From Companilactobacillus hulinensis (lineage in GTDB: Bacteria > Bacillota > Bacilli > Lactobacillales > Lactobacillaceae), in the NCBI RefSeq assembly GCF_003946555.1, contig NZ_RHOO01000014.1, positions 1 through 64,000 of the forward strand: 64,000 bases of DNA. Direction: 5' to 3'. A program made the translations under genes and the position numbers. The first letter of the stretch is position 1. The number at the start of each line of letters is the position of its first letter. The notes beneath the pieces were generated by a model. The model made no database searches and was not told where the DNA came from. It saw only the letters and a program-made list of their open reading frames with translations. Below are positions 41,064 to 50,796 of this stretch, piece by piece.

Positions 41064-43907
41064 CTAATTTTGTTTTACAAATACTGAATCATTTTCCGAA
41101 ATCCATTCTGAACTAGAAACTTTATAATAAGTTATACCATTCAATTCTCGCTTGCTATTAGAAATCCATGCAGTACCACCTGCCACAGCACGAGAAGCCT
41201 TAGATACATTTCCATAATAATCAAGATGATAAAGAGCAACATTGTCGTTTCCAGTTACTTTGACTACTCCTCTATTCTTGGTATCCGAAGTCACCTCTGT
41301 AACATCTGATGACTTAACATAATTTCCTACACCAACACGATAGAGTGTGTTTCCAGCGCCATCAATTGCTATACGGTCAACAACCCAAGCTGTTTGATAT
41401 CCTAATTTCCTATCAATCCTTTTAGAAACATCAACTGTACTATATACTTCAGCATTATTTGAATTATCCACATAAAGTATTCCTGCCACTTGCTTAAATG
41501 CCCACATATCTTCAGCTTTAACCCATTCATGAGTCGCCACCTTGTAGAAAGTTCCCTCGCTATTTTGAATAGCTGATCCAACCATCCAGTCAGTATCATG
41601 AGCCAAGCTCCGTGTTTTCACTGGATTATTTAATGATGGTGAACTATATATTCGTGCATAATTATCAGCCTTTACTAAATAAGGTGCATTAATGACCCAC
41701 TTCTTATCACTTGAAGGAGTAACTATCACGCTTGAATTATTGCTATTAGGCAAAACCTTAACTTGCGTTGTCTTTATTAAACCACCGTATGCGAAAATAA
41801 CATCATATGTTCCAGGAGTTTTGATATCCAACTTTGATGAATCAATTGATACTTTAGATAAGTCAACAGAATTTCCATTCTCATCTGTTGCACTTACAAA
41901 GCTACTACTTGCATTCCATTTTTCACCTACGCGTACTGATGATGGTTTCAATTCCATTGTCGCATCTTGCGTTACTGTCACTGGTACTGTTCTTGTAATA
42001 CCATCGTAACTATATATCACATTATATACTCCGGGAGTTTCAATATCTAGTTTTGATGAATCTACCATCACTTCAGATAAATCAACAGCGTTACCATTCT
42101 CATCTGTTGCACTTACAAAACTACTATTTGCATCCCACTTAGTCCCTACATGTACAGTTGACGGTTTGACAGCCAATGTTGAAAGCTGTGTAACTGTCAC
42201 TTTAGCAATGGAGCTTACATTACCATACGTAAAAATGACATTGTAAACACCAGCTATATCAGGTTTTATCTTAGAGGAATCCACTTTAATCCTAGATATA
42301 TCCAATGGTTCTCCATACTCATCCATTGCGCTATCAAAGTTATCTTTGACATTCCACGATTCGCCCGGCTTTAAATTAGAATCATGAACTTTGATTGTTG
42401 GTTCAACAGTATTTTTAACAACATTAACTACGGTACTTGATGAATAATCATTAAATCTATAAATAACTGTATAAGTTGCTGGTTCCGATAAATCTATATT
42501 CACACCAGTTTCAGGAATATCAGTTCCATTTTTTTTAATTTCAACTGATGTTAAATTCTCATACGGAATTGAATTACCATTTTCGTCTGTACTATTTATC
42601 GCATCATAAGTCTCAGATGGACTCCATTTTTTTCCTTTTTCAACATCCAAAGTGACATTCTTTTTAGATGCAATACTTGGATCTTTTATAATGCTAAAAT
42701 CATGCACTGAGGGATCGATATCTGTTATTCCTAATGATTCATAATAAGCCATATACATCGGACTAGCAGCACCTATCGTAATAGTTTTTGTCGTAGTTCC
42801 ATCTGAGAACTTATATCCTGCAGGTGCCGCTATACTAGTAGTATTACCTATTTGCATTTCATCCATTGTTTTTGTGCTTATTGTTTTATTACCCAAAACA
42901 AAATTTACAGAATTACTCAACTTAGTTAATTCATCTTTTATTATGGGTTTATCAAATCTATTACTATGTATCCCATTATATAGCATATAAGTAACTGGAT
43001 TGGGCTCACTTGTCAGTTCAGTTCTAAATCCAATCGGAAGCAAACTTGTCATGAACCCTGATGGTCCCATATTTTCATCCAAATAAGTTATATAGAGACT
43101 GGGAAACTTTATCTCCCCATATTTAAATCCATACACAACTGGAAGAACTTGTGCCGTACTCCCTTCCGCTCTAGTAACATAAACAGTTTTAGTTATTCCA
43201 TCTATATATGAACTAGCATTCGTTCCATCATATGCTACTCCAATAGTTTGAATTCTGTCAGACTCATTTATAAGTGCATAACCATCGGGAAGAGACTTAG
43301 TTAGATCTACGGTATCTCCAGCATTACCAACAAAAATTCTATCTCCTCGCTGATTAGTCACTGCATTTTGCTCTGCGCCATCTGTTCCCTTGATTTTATA
43401 ATTAATAATAATTCCACTATTCGCACTAGGATCATAATTGTTTCTATTATTCCAATCAAGTAAATCTCCTTGAGAATCGGAAACAGGAATTTCTTTAGAT
43501 GCTGGTGTGGACGAATCTGAAACTGACTCGTCACTATTGGAAGAAACAGTTTCATTCACACTAGGTATTTGATTATCTCTCTCCGTATTATCATTAATAT
43601 CGTTTTCAGATTGATCATCAGAATTATTATTACCAGCTGGCAATGCCTTCCTAGATAACTTCGAACTATTATCTGGTTCATCTGCATTATCTTTAGTATC
43701 TGGAACAAAACCAGTTTCTGCGTCTGTACCATTCTCACTTATTGTTCCATTAACTTCGTTCTGATTAACTGTCTGACTATTAACTTGTTGGTCATCAACG
43801 GTCGCACTTACTTTAGTAGTATTTAATCCTCCCAAAATAATTGCTGAAAAGAAAGTTACCCCTACAATCGTTAATTTTCTCCTCTTTGATAATTTAACGT
43901 TATTCAT
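41064..43907 (-). CDS. Secreted cell-surface protein with Ig-like repeats and three C-terminal SH3-like domains
   Basis: A 947-residue secreted protein. Residues 1-35 are a signal peptide (KRRKLTIVGVTFFSAIILGG, cleavage near VSA). Residues 36-150 are a Ser/Asn/Asp-rich stalk. About 150-430 is a non-repetitive adhesive-type region. About 430-720 holds four Ig-like repeats, the last two nearly identical (SSFVSATDENGN, VDSSKLDI, TPG-Y-VI). The last 220 residues are three SH3/SLAP-like repeats (each ending with a form of YKV...W/YVK), probably binding the cell wall. No LPxTG motif or sortase tail is present. A cre-like site lies upstream. Confidence 0.82.
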   Translation of the reverse strand: MNNVKLSKRRKLTIVGVTFFSAIILGGLNTTKVSATVDDQQVNSQTVNQNEVNGTISENGTDAETGFVPDTKDNADEPDNSSKLSRKALPAGNNNSDDQSENDINDNTERDNQIPSVNETVSSNSDESVSDSSTPASKEIPVSDSQGDLLDWNNRNNYDPSANSGIIINYKIKGTDGAEQNAVTNQRGDRIFVGNAGDTVDLTKSLPDGYALINESDRIQTIGVAYDGTNASSYIDGITKTVYVTRAEGSTAQVLPVVYGFKYGEIKFPSLYITYLDENMGPSGFMTSLLPIGFRTELTSEPNPVTYMLYNGIHSNRFDKPIIKDELTKLSNSVNFVLGNKTISTKTMDEMQIGNTTSIAAPAGYKFSDGTTTKTITIGAASPMYMAYYESLGITDIDPSVHDFSIIKDPSIASKKNVTLDVEKGKKWSPSETYDAINSTDENGNSIPYENLTSVEIKKNGTDIPETGVNIDLSEPATYTVIYRFNDYSSSTVVNVVKNTVEPTIKVHDSNLKPGESWNVKDNFDSAMDEYGEPLDISRIKVDSSKIKPDIAGVYNVIFTYGNVSSIAKVTVTQLSTLAVKPSTVHVGTKWDANSSFVSATDENGNAVDLSEVMVDSSKLDIETPGVYNVIYSYDGITRTVPVTVTQDATMELKPSSVRVGEKWNASSSFVSATDENGNSVDLSKVSIDSSKLDIKTPGTYDVIFAYGGLIKTTQVKVLPNSNNSSVIVTPSSDKKWVINAPYLVKADNYARIYSSPSLNNPVKTRSLAHDTDWMVGSAIQNSEGTFYKVATHEWVKAEDMWAFKQVAGILYVDNSNNAEVYSTVDVSKRIDRKLGYQTAWVVDRIAIDGAGNTLYRVGVGNYVKSSDVTEVTSDTKNRGVVKVTGNDNVALYHLDYYGNVSKASRAVAGGTAWISNSKRELNGITYYKVSSSEWISENDSVFVKQN

Positions 43908-43932
43908 AAGTAAATCCCCCCAAACTGTATTG

Positions 43933-43946
43933 TGATAGCGGTTACA
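43933..43946 (-). promoter_or_regulatory. Candidate cre site upstream of the surface protein gene
   Basis: TGATAGCGGTTACA matches the cre consensus at 13 of 14 positions in the direct reading. It lies 26 bp before the start codon, where CcpA would hinder initiation. Confidence 0.5.
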
Positions 43947-44065
43947 ACAAATAAAGTATACATCATTAATCCAAAGTTAAACTTCAAAAAATAGTTCCTT
44001 TGATTTTCAATACAGTGACCGATAAAAACTAGATAGATTATACAGATATCGTACCTAGCATCATT

Positions 44066-44223
44066 AGCTGGAGATTACAAAAAATTTATCAGCCGTGAGA
44101 GTGGCAAAGCCACTGGAAGAGCTTGGAGATTTGCGATGCAAAGCTTCAAGTCGAGATTCAAGACCGCATTTTGGCTTGAATCGTTCCACACGGCAGATAA
44201 TTTTTTTCGTAATCGGAAGCGGC
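44066..44223 (+). repeat. Family R repeat, locus 4: single B unit (R4B)
   Basis: A 158-bp B unit without an A partner. AGCCGTG/CACGGC close the outer stem. Arms: GTGGC-AAA-GCCAC, CTTGGAG/CTTCAAG capped by TTTGC-GAT-GCAAA, and GATTCAAG/CTTGAATC. The last arm differs from R2B (GGTTTGAG/CTCAAACC) on both strands, so pairing is kept. The sbcD frame can be read back into it, which creates a false N terminus. Confidence 0.82.
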
Positions 44224-44245
44224 AACAAAAACCAAAAAACTTATC

Positions 44246-44286
44246 AAGAGAGTGTAAGAATAAAGACTTCCTACACTCTCTTTTTT
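44246..44286 (+). terminator. Intrinsic terminator between R4B and sbcD
   Basis: AAGAGAGTGTA (44246-44256) pairs with TACACTCTCTT (44272-44282), followed by TTTT, in plus orientation. No plus-strand gene lies upstream, so it either ends a transcript of the repeat or acts as a leader attenuator for sbcD. Confidence 0.75.
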
Positions 44287-44319
44287 GCTACAATTAACAT
44301 ATCTAACGGAGGGATTAAT

Positions 44320-45504
44320 ATGAAACTATTACACACTGCCGATTGGCACATTGGTCGAACGCTTAACGGCTACTCGTTATTAGACGAACAAAAATATGCC
44401 TTCAAACAAATTCTACAAATTGCTAAAGATGAAAAAGTCGATGGTATCGTGGTCGCTGGGGATATTTATGACCGCGCCATCCCTAGTACTGATGCAATTA
44501 CTACCTTAAATGAGATGTTCAAAGAACTGAATATCGACAATAAGTTTCCCATCTACGCCATTTCAGGAAATCACGATGGTGCTAAGCGTCTGAATTACGG
44601 ACGTGACTGGATGGAATTCAATAATTTTCACATCAATACCTTACTAGAAGAAGCATTCACACCAATTGAAACTGAAGATACGCAACTGTTCTTACTACCC
44701 TTCTTCGATCCAATGGATGCCCGTGTCTATTATCAGCAACAAGGTATGGACGAGGATAAAGTTAAAGGCATCAGAACTATTGGCGATGCAATGACATTAG
44801 TCGTAAATGACATGTACAAATCATTCGATACCGACAAAAAACACATTTTGATAACTCACTTCGCGGTATCTCCCAGTGCCGATAAAGAAATAGAGTTAAC
44901 TAGTGAAACAACTTCAAAAGTCGGTGGACTTGAAACGGTGATTGCTTCACAGTTCGACAAGTTCGACTACGTAATGCTTGGTCACATTCACACTCACCTC
45001 GCATCACCAAGCGACAAGATCAGATACAGCGGAAGTCCAGTCAAATTCAACGTCAAAGAAGCCAAGATGACTACTGACAAAGGTATTTATATCGTTGATA
45101 CCGACGAGCAACCAGACAAAACAGATTTCCGCAAAATCACACCCGGAACCGACCTAATAGTACTGGAAGAAACTTGGGAAACTTTACTCGATCCAGAATT
45201 CTATTCCAAACAACCTGTCAGAAAAGATTGGTTCGCCATCACCATCAAAGAATTTGATCGCAGTCAGCACGTCTCAACTAATGTGCGTGCACAACTACAG
45301 GATATCTACGGAACTGTCGTCGAGTTGGATTATGACAATGTCGAGAAGAAGAATGATCAAGAAGCAACTTCACAAAATATCAGTCAAATGAGTAATGAGG
45401 ATGTTGTCGGTAAATTCTTCGAATCAATTACTGGTGATGAGCTATCAGAAGAACAAAAATCATTAGTTGATAATATCTTCGTAGAATTAGAAAGGGGCGA
45501 ATAA
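44320..45504 (+). CDS. sbcD: Exonuclease SbcCD, nuclease subunit SbcD
   Basis: A 394-residue Mre11-type nuclease. Metal-binding motifs: HTADWHIGR at the start, VVAGDIYDRAIP near 45, AISGNHDGAKR near 86, and VMLGHIHTHLASP near 220. With SbcC it processes DNA ends, hairpins and palindromes. The ATG at 44320 has GGAGGG seven nt upstream. The longer frame from 44095 runs through repeat R4B and a terminator and should not be used. It ends one nt before the sbcC TTG start, so the two are co-translated. Confidence 0.95.
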   Translation: MKLLHTADWHIGRTLNGYSLLDEQKYAFKQILQIAKDEKVDGIVVAGDIYDRAIPSTDAITTLNEMFKELNIDNKFPIYAISGNHDGAKRLNYGRDWMEFNNFHINTLLEEAFTPIETEDTQLFLLPFFDPMDARVYYQQQGMDEDKVKGIRTIGDAMTLVVNDMYKSFDTDKKHILITHFAVSPSADKEIELTSETTSKVGGLETVIASQFDKFDYVMLGHIHTHLASPSDKIRYSGSPVKFNVKEAKMTTDKGIYIVDTDEQPDKTDFRKITPGTDLIVLEETWETLLDPEFYSKQPVRKDWFAITIKEFDRSQHVSTNVRAQLQDIYGTVVELDYDNVEKKNDQEATSQNISQMSNEDVVGKFFESITGDELSEEQKSLVDNIFVELERGE

Positions 45505-45505
45505 A

Positions 45506-48500
45506 TTGAAACCAGTTTACTTAGAGATGAATTATTTTGGACCACATGAACATTCAATTATCGACTTCAGACGATTAGAAGAAGCACCCATTTTCCTAAT
45601 TGGTGGTGATACTGGAGCTGGTAAATCAACGATTTTTGATGCCATGACTTTCGCCCTTTTTGGCAGTACAACTAGTGATCGCGATGCCAAAGAAATGCGT
45701 AGCCAGTTTGCCCCAGATAATGGTGCTACCAGTGTTATTTTTTACTTTGAACAAGGAAATAACCTCTACAAAGTTGAGCGCACACCAGAACAAAGATTAG
45801 AAAAAAGCCGAGGAAAAGGTTTGACCAACAAAAAGCCCACCGCAACACTTGGTATAGTTGAAAAAGTTGGTGGAGCTGAAATTCAAAGTATCGCCGGTAA
45901 ACCAGTTGATGTCGGTACAGAAATCGCCGATATCTTGAAGTTAAACGCCGATCAATTCAAAAAGATCATCTTGCTTCCACAAAATGATTTTTCGGAATTC
46001 TTGAAAGCTAAAACTGACGACAAAGTATCCATCCTCAAGCGAATATTTGGTACTCAAATTTTTGACGACTTCACAGATGCATTAAAAGCCAAATATGATG
46101 ACGCCAAAAAACAAAATACTGGCTTTGAAACTGAAATAAATACCCAGATAACTGCCATGAACTTGGACGAATCAGAATTAGAAACGCTCAAACATGAAGC
46201 TGACGACCAAAAGGTCATAATTCTAGAGAAATTCGTTGCTGAGCGAAAATCACAAATGGCTGAGGCTCAAAGTGAAGCTGATATAACAAATAAAGCTCTC
46301 ACTAAAGCCGACCAAGAACTAAAAGCCGCCACGGACATCCAGAAAAAGTTCGAACGTTTAGATGAATTGAAAGCCCAATTCAAAACAGATATTACTGATA
46401 AACAAGCAGACGTTGAAGAATCGATCAAACACGTGGCTGAACTCAACTGGGCTAATGAACTAAAAGATATTATCCGAGATTTAGACAGGACAAATGGCGA
46501 ACAAAAGCACAGTCTTGATGACAAAAATGCCATCGAAACTCAATTGTCATCCGCCAAGAAACAAAATGCCGATGCTGATGAAAACTTAACCATTCTAACT
46601 GATAAGCAATCTAATATTGATGCTAAAAACAAACGTGTGGATTCATTATCTAACCTGATTCCCTTAGTTTCTCGTCGCGAAGAGTTAACTCACAATCTAG
46701 CTCTTGTGCAACCACAAATAGAAACGATTTCTGCTGAAATAACTAAGCAAACTAAAACTTCCGACGATCTGAGAACTCAAATCGCATCTAAACAAGCTAA
46801 TTTGATTTCTACTGAAACACTACAAAAACAAAAAGATGACTTGTTACATGAAAAAGATAACTTCGTAGAAACACTGTCACCTATCAAAACCAGGCAAGAT
46901 AGTATCACACATGATATCTCAAAATTACAAAGTAAATTGATCGATGCTAAATCAGAGGTAGAAATAAGACAAAACAAGCTTGAGACCGCCAAAGAAGATT
47001 ACCAACAAAAGATTGGAACCAGACAATCATTAATGATTGCTCAGCTCCAACAAGAATTAGTTGATGGACAGCCTTGTGTCGTCTGCGGATCGACTGTTCA
47101 TCCCAATGTTAGTCATGAGGTCGTTGCAAACGAAGGTGAATTAAAGAAGTCGATTGACGACGTGGATACCTCTCAAAAGAATTTTGCAGCTGCTGAACAA
47201 AACTTAAAAACTGCTCAAAAAAATCTTACTGAAATTACTAAGCAACTTGATGATTCAAATAAAGAATTAATATCTGTAAATGAACAAATTAATTCTACCT
47301 ACGTTGAATTAACAAGTTCATCCAAAATCGAATTCCCAGGTGAGTTCGATCTTGATACGATTAAAAAAATCTTCAACACCAAAACTACTGAAATTGATTC
47401 CAATTTAGCCACTGCTGCTAAGTTAGCCAAAGAAATTGATACATTAGAGAATTCGCTCAAGAAAAATGAACAAGCTATATCTGATAATCAACTTAAATTA
47501 ACCGGTAGCAAATCAAAACAAACTACTTACCAAAATGACTTAGCTGACTTGACTGCAAAAATCACTGAAGGTACCAAAAGCGGTCAAGAACTGACAACTG
47601 AACAAGCTGACTTAAAACAAGAAATAACTGAGTTCAACTCTCAATTAGAAGCATCCAAAACTAAAGTACATCAAAGTGAAGTTATCTTATCTAACGGTCA
47701 AACTCAGCTGAAGGATATTAATGATCAACTTGAAAAACAAATTAATTCAATTGATAAGCTACAAAATAACTTGGATACTGCATTGCAATCTAAAGACGCC
47801 AAGACTTCTGATATAACTACTTTGAAGTCTTGGATAACTGAAATTAATGATGGCATCAATAACAAGCTAAACGAAACGATTTCTTCATATAATAAAGAAA
47901 AAGAAATGTTGAACGCTGACATCAAAAAAGTGACTGCTGAACTAATTGATGCAAAAGTTCCCGATATCGATCAACTGCAACAAGTTTTGAATACACAAAA
48001 AGAAGCCAATAACCTGGCAGTCACAAAAGCTGCACAGCTGAAATTGACTTACGATAATATCTCTGCAAACTTTAAAAAGATTAAACAAATCATTAAGAAT
48101 CAAAGTAGTTTTGGCAAAAAGCTCGCCGAAATTACTAGTCTATACAACATCGTTAACGGTAAAGATGGCAATGACGATAAGCTGAAGCTCGAAACTTTCG
48201 TTGTTCAAAATTACCTACGTAAGGTTCTCGATTACGCCAATCATAACTTCATCAACCTATTATCTAACAATCGTTACAGCTTTGAAATTGCCGAACAAGG
48301 TTCTGATAAACGGACTGACCATGGATTGGATATCAATGTTTATGACAACGAAACTGGTGCAACTCGTTCATCCGATACTTTATCAGGTGGTGAAACTTTC
48401 ATTGCCGCACTATCAATTGCCTTGTCATTAAGTGAAGTCGTTCAATCGTCAGCTAATGGTGTCAAAATCGATGCCTTGTTCATTGATGAAGGATTCGGTT

Positions 48501-48673
48501 CACTTGATCATGAGACACTTGGTAAGTCGATGACCGCACTTGAAACTATCGGTGAAAATCGAATGGTCGGTGTTATCAGTCATATCGAAACTATGAAAGC
48601 TACTATTGGCCAGCAGGTTCTTATTAAGAAAGTTGGGGATGGCCGTAGTACTGTTGAAATTGTTACTAAGTAA
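45506..48673 (+). CDS. sbcC: Exonuclease SbcCD, ATPase subunit SbcC
   Basis: A 1055-residue SMC/Rad50-like protein. Walker A GGDTGAGKSTIFDAMTF near residue 33, then a long coiled coil (about 185-495 and 530-860), a zinc-hook CVVCGSTVHP near 517 that joins two coils, and a C-terminal ATPase lobe with LSGGETFIAALSIALSLSE near 955 and LFIDEGFGSLD near 992. It controls the SbcD nuclease and opens DNA ends, including those at palindromes. It starts at TTG right after sbcD, with AGGGG upstream. Length and order are normal. Confidence 0.95.
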   Translation: MKPVYLEMNYFGPHEHSIIDFRRLEEAPIFLIGGDTGAGKSTIFDAMTFALFGSTTSDRDAKEMRSQFAPDNGATSVIFYFEQGNNLYKVERTPEQRLEKSRGKGLTNKKPTATLGIVEKVGGAEIQSIAGKPVDVGTEIADILKLNADQFKKIILLPQNDFSEFLKAKTDDKVSILKRIFGTQIFDDFTDALKAKYDDAKKQNTGFETEINTQITAMNLDESELETLKHEADDQKVIILEKFVAERKSQMAEAQSEADITNKALTKADQELKAATDIQKKFERLDELKAQFKTDITDKQADVEESIKHVAELNWANELKDIIRDLDRTNGEQKHSLDDKNAIETQLSSAKKQNADADENLTILTDKQSNIDAKNKRVDSLSNLIPLVSRREELTHNLALVQPQIETISAEITKQTKTSDDLRTQIASKQANLISTETLQKQKDDLLHEKDNFVETLSPIKTRQDSITHDISKLQSKLIDAKSEVEIRQNKLETAKEDYQQKIGTRQSLMIAQLQQELVDGQPCVVCGSTVHPNVSHEVVANEGELKKSIDDVDTSQKNFAAAEQNLKTAQKNLTEITKQLDDSNKELISVNEQINSTYVELTSSSKIEFPGEFDLDTIKKIFNTKTTEIDSNLATAAKLAKEIDTLENSLKKNEQAISDNQLKLTGSKSKQTTYQNDLADLTAKITEGTKSGQELTTEQADLKQEITEFNSQLEASKTKVHQSEVILSNGQTQLKDINDQLEKQINSIDKLQNNLDTALQSKDAKTSDITTLKSWITEINDGINNKLNETISSYNKEKEMLNADIKKVTAELIDAKVPDIDQLQQVLNTQKEANNLAVTKAAQLKLTYDNISANFKKIKQIIKNQSSFGKKLAEITSLYNIVNGKDGNDDKLKLETFVVQNYLRKVLDYANHNFINLLSNNRYSFEIAEQGSDKRTDHGLDINVYDNETGATRSSDTLSGGETFIAALSIALSLSEVVQSSANGVKIDALFIDEGFGSLDHETLGKSMTALETIGENRMVGVISHIETMKATIGQQVLIKKVGDGRSTVEIVTK

Positions 48674-48705
48674 ATTATCTGTAAAAAAATCAGGGAGGGA
48701 TTTTT

Positions 48706-49788
48706 ATGAGCCAACAACCTTGGGTTCCAATACCCGCCGTACTTTATTGGTTATGGCTAATACCGATATTTTTCGGAATATCTTTTGCATTAGTTTATCA
48801 TCGTGAAAAGCGCCGTTTAAGTAACGGAATTTGGTTTAACTTATTTCTATATACATTCTTACCAGTTCTCGCAATGACAATTCTGGGAACTGACAATCAC
48901 CCACTAATTATTGGAAGTGTCGCTATCTTCGTAGTATTCCTGACAGTAGTGGGTATCACCTTTGCATTACAAGCCTTACTGCTATTATGGAATGCTTGGA
49001 TAGTTTGGAAACGTGAAAGCCACTCGTTAGCAAATATGCTGACACTAGTACTGGGAATAGCTGTTTTACTGCTACCATTCTTTGCCAATTGGTTAACAGA
49101 ACACATCCCGCCAGTGGCTGCATCTTACATCATATTAGCTTCAAATATGATATTATTCTATGTCCTATTTTGGTTCTACAATTACCTGACTATGTTAGTG
49201 TTGTACCAATTCAATCATCCAAAATATAACCAAGATTACATTATTGTTCTTGGCGCTGGCTTGTTGAATGGTGATCAAGTTTCCCCATTGTTAGCACAAA
49301 GAATTGACCGTGGACTAGCCTTCTACTATAAGCAAATTAGAAAAACTGGTAAAATTGCCAAAATGATTTTTTCTGGTGGACAAGGTGGCGACGAAAAGCT
49401 CCCTGAAGGTACAGCAATGTTGAACTATGCCCTAGGCGTTGGGCTTCCTAAGGACGATGGAGTCGCTGAAATGGAATCCGTGAATACCTACCAAAATATG
49501 TTGTACTCCAAAAAAATAATTGAAAAAGAAAACATTGAGAATCCTAAAGCCATCTTTGTAACAAACGGATATCACACCTTCCGTGCAGGGATGGTCGCTA
49601 AACAAGCTGGATTGAAAGCTGACGGAATTGGTGCGCATACCGCTAAGTTCTTCTTACCCAATGCTATTATTCGTGAATACATTGCAATATTCATGCGTAA
49701 CAAATATTGGCACGCTGCCGCTATTGTGCTGATTGCTATTCTATCTGGCGTGCTTACTTGGTTCGATTACCGTTATGGTGGGAAATAA
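48706..49788 (+). CDS. YdcF family (DUF218) membrane protein
   Basis: A 360-residue protein with about four transmembrane segments in residues 10-165 and a last one near 335-352, enclosing a DUF218 domain (about 175-330) with DYIIVLGAGLLNGDQVSPLLAQRID, FSGGQGGDEKLPEGTAM and VNTYQNMLYSKKII. Related SanA/YdcF proteins are linked to envelope integrity or nucleotide-type ligands, without a settled reaction. GGGAGGG site before the ATG. It may be co-transcribed with sbcDC (33 nt gap). Confidence 0.87.
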   Translation: MSQQPWVPIPAVLYWLWLIPIFFGISFALVYHREKRRLSNGIWFNLFLYTFLPVLAMTILGTDNHPLIIGSVAIFVVFLTVVGITFALQALLLLWNAWIVWKRESHSLANMLTLVLGIAVLLLPFFANWLTEHIPPVAASYIILASNMILFYVLFWFYNYLTMLVLYQFNHPKYNQDYIIVLGAGLLNGDQVSPLLAQRIDRGLAFYYKQIRKTGKIAKMIFSGGQGGDEKLPEGTAMLNYALGVGLPKDDGVAEMESVNTYQNMLYSKKIIEKENIENPKAIFVTNGYHTFRAGMVAKQAGLKADGIGAHTAKFFLPNAIIREYIAIFMRNKYWHAAAIVLIAILSGVLTWFDYRYGGK

Positions 49789-49858
49789 ATATATCTCCCA
49801 AACCTGCAATCCCTCCCAAGATTTGTTACAATATTCAATACCAAAAGGAGGGCAATAA

Positions 49859-50557
49859 ATGCAATCAATAGACAAAGCAAGAGCCACTGGCTTGGCTCGT
49901 TTCACTTCTCTAGTGTACTTGTACACTGGTCTTGGTGTTGCTTTCTGGACTGTGGCAGCTAATGCCATTGCCAGAAACACTTCACTTTCGTACACAATCA
50001 TGAACATGATGGGTTCACACGCACTAATCTTTTCACTAGCAACAATTGCCATCGCATTTGCATTCATCAGTATGGCAAATCGATTTGCAACAACTTCGTA
50101 CGCAATGACGTTCGTTAGTTACATCCTATTCATCCTAACGATGTCAGTATTCGGTGTTCCAGTGTTCTACATGTATACAGCCTCAAGTATTGTCCAATCT
50201 CTTGCAGTAACCTCAGTAATCTTCATCGTTTCTGCCGGAATTGGTTTCTTCACTAAGAAGGATTTAACAAGTTGGAGCAGAACGTTATTGATCGGATTGA
50301 TTTCAATCATTATCGTTTCATTCCTTAACATTGTTATCTTCCACAGTACAGTCGCAGCACTTCTTGTTAACATTGCTGTTATTCTTGTATTCTTGTTCTA
50401 CATCGCCTTTGATTCACAAAATATCAAACGTATCTATACAAGTTCTCAAGGTTCACAAAACCTTGGTGCCATCGCATTGGTAGCCTCAATTAGTTTGGTA
50501 ATGGACTTCATTAACATCTTCTTGAGTATCCTTTCTATCTTTGGTAATAGAAACTAG
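49859..50557 (+). CDS. Bax inhibitor-1/YccA family membrane protein
   Basis: A 232-residue protein with seven hydrophobic segments. The opening FTSLVYLYTGLGVAFWTVAA and the C-terminal AFDSQNIKRIY and LGAIALVASISLVMDFINIFLSIL match the BI-1/YccA/YetJ family. Bacterial members such as YetJ are pH-sensitive calcium leak channels; others restrain FtsH. GGAGG site upstream. A strong terminator follows at 50565. Confidence 0.9.
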   Translation: MQSIDKARATGLARFTSLVYLYTGLGVAFWTVAANAIARNTSLSYTIMNMMGSHALIFSLATIAIAFAFISMANRFATTSYAMTFVSYILFILTMSVFGVPVFYMYTASSIVQSLAVTSVIFIVSAGIGFFTKKDLTSWSRTLLIGLISIIIVSFLNIVIFHSTVAALLVNIAVILVFLFYIAFDSQNIKRIYTSSQGSQNLGAIALVASISLVMDFINIFLSILSIFGNRN

Positions 50558-50564
50558 AACACAT

Positions 50565-50616
50565 AAAAATCCTAGAAATATCTGTATAATTACAGAGTTT
50601 CTAGGATTTTGTTTTT
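50565..50616 (+). terminator. Intrinsic terminator after the BI-1 gene
   Basis: AAAAATCCTAGAAA (50565-50578) pairs with TTTCTAGGATTTT (50598-50610), followed by GTTTTT. Confidence 0.85.
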
Positions 50617-50648
50617 AATTGTAGTTTAAATTAATATCTGTTATAAAA

Positions 50649-50796
50649 AACGACAAGCCCCTACAATGGGTTTGCCGTTACAACCCCACCAAAGTGGTGG
50701 CAGGTGTTCAAGTGAACTACCCGGCACTAAAGTACCGAGCTTCTAGGAACACATGACTTGCTGTCAAGCATTTCAGCCGTTCAGTATTGGTCATCG
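50649..50796 (-). ncRNA. Probable omega RNA (reRNA) region at the element's right end
   Basis: Downstream of the tnpB stop the minus strand carries a series of hairpins: CGGTAC/GTGCCG (50722-50737), GTTCA/TGAAC (50706-50717), CCACC/GGTGG (50686-50700), and the terminal hairpin (50649-50679). In characterised IS605 elements the guide RNA covers the 3' end of tnpB and the right end, with the guide just outside. By analogy the guide here would read into the sequence below 50649. The RNA itself is inferred. Confidence 0.5.

Noticed and set aside
41692-42009. Open frame on the plus strand (105 codons)
   Set aside because: It is antisense to the Ig-like repeats of the surface protein; the repeats produce long shadow frames.
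44095-44319. N-terminal extension of sbcD
   Set aside because: The extension is repeat R4B plus a terminator; SbcD proteins begin at KLLHTADWHIGR and the ATG at 44320 has a strong ribosome site.
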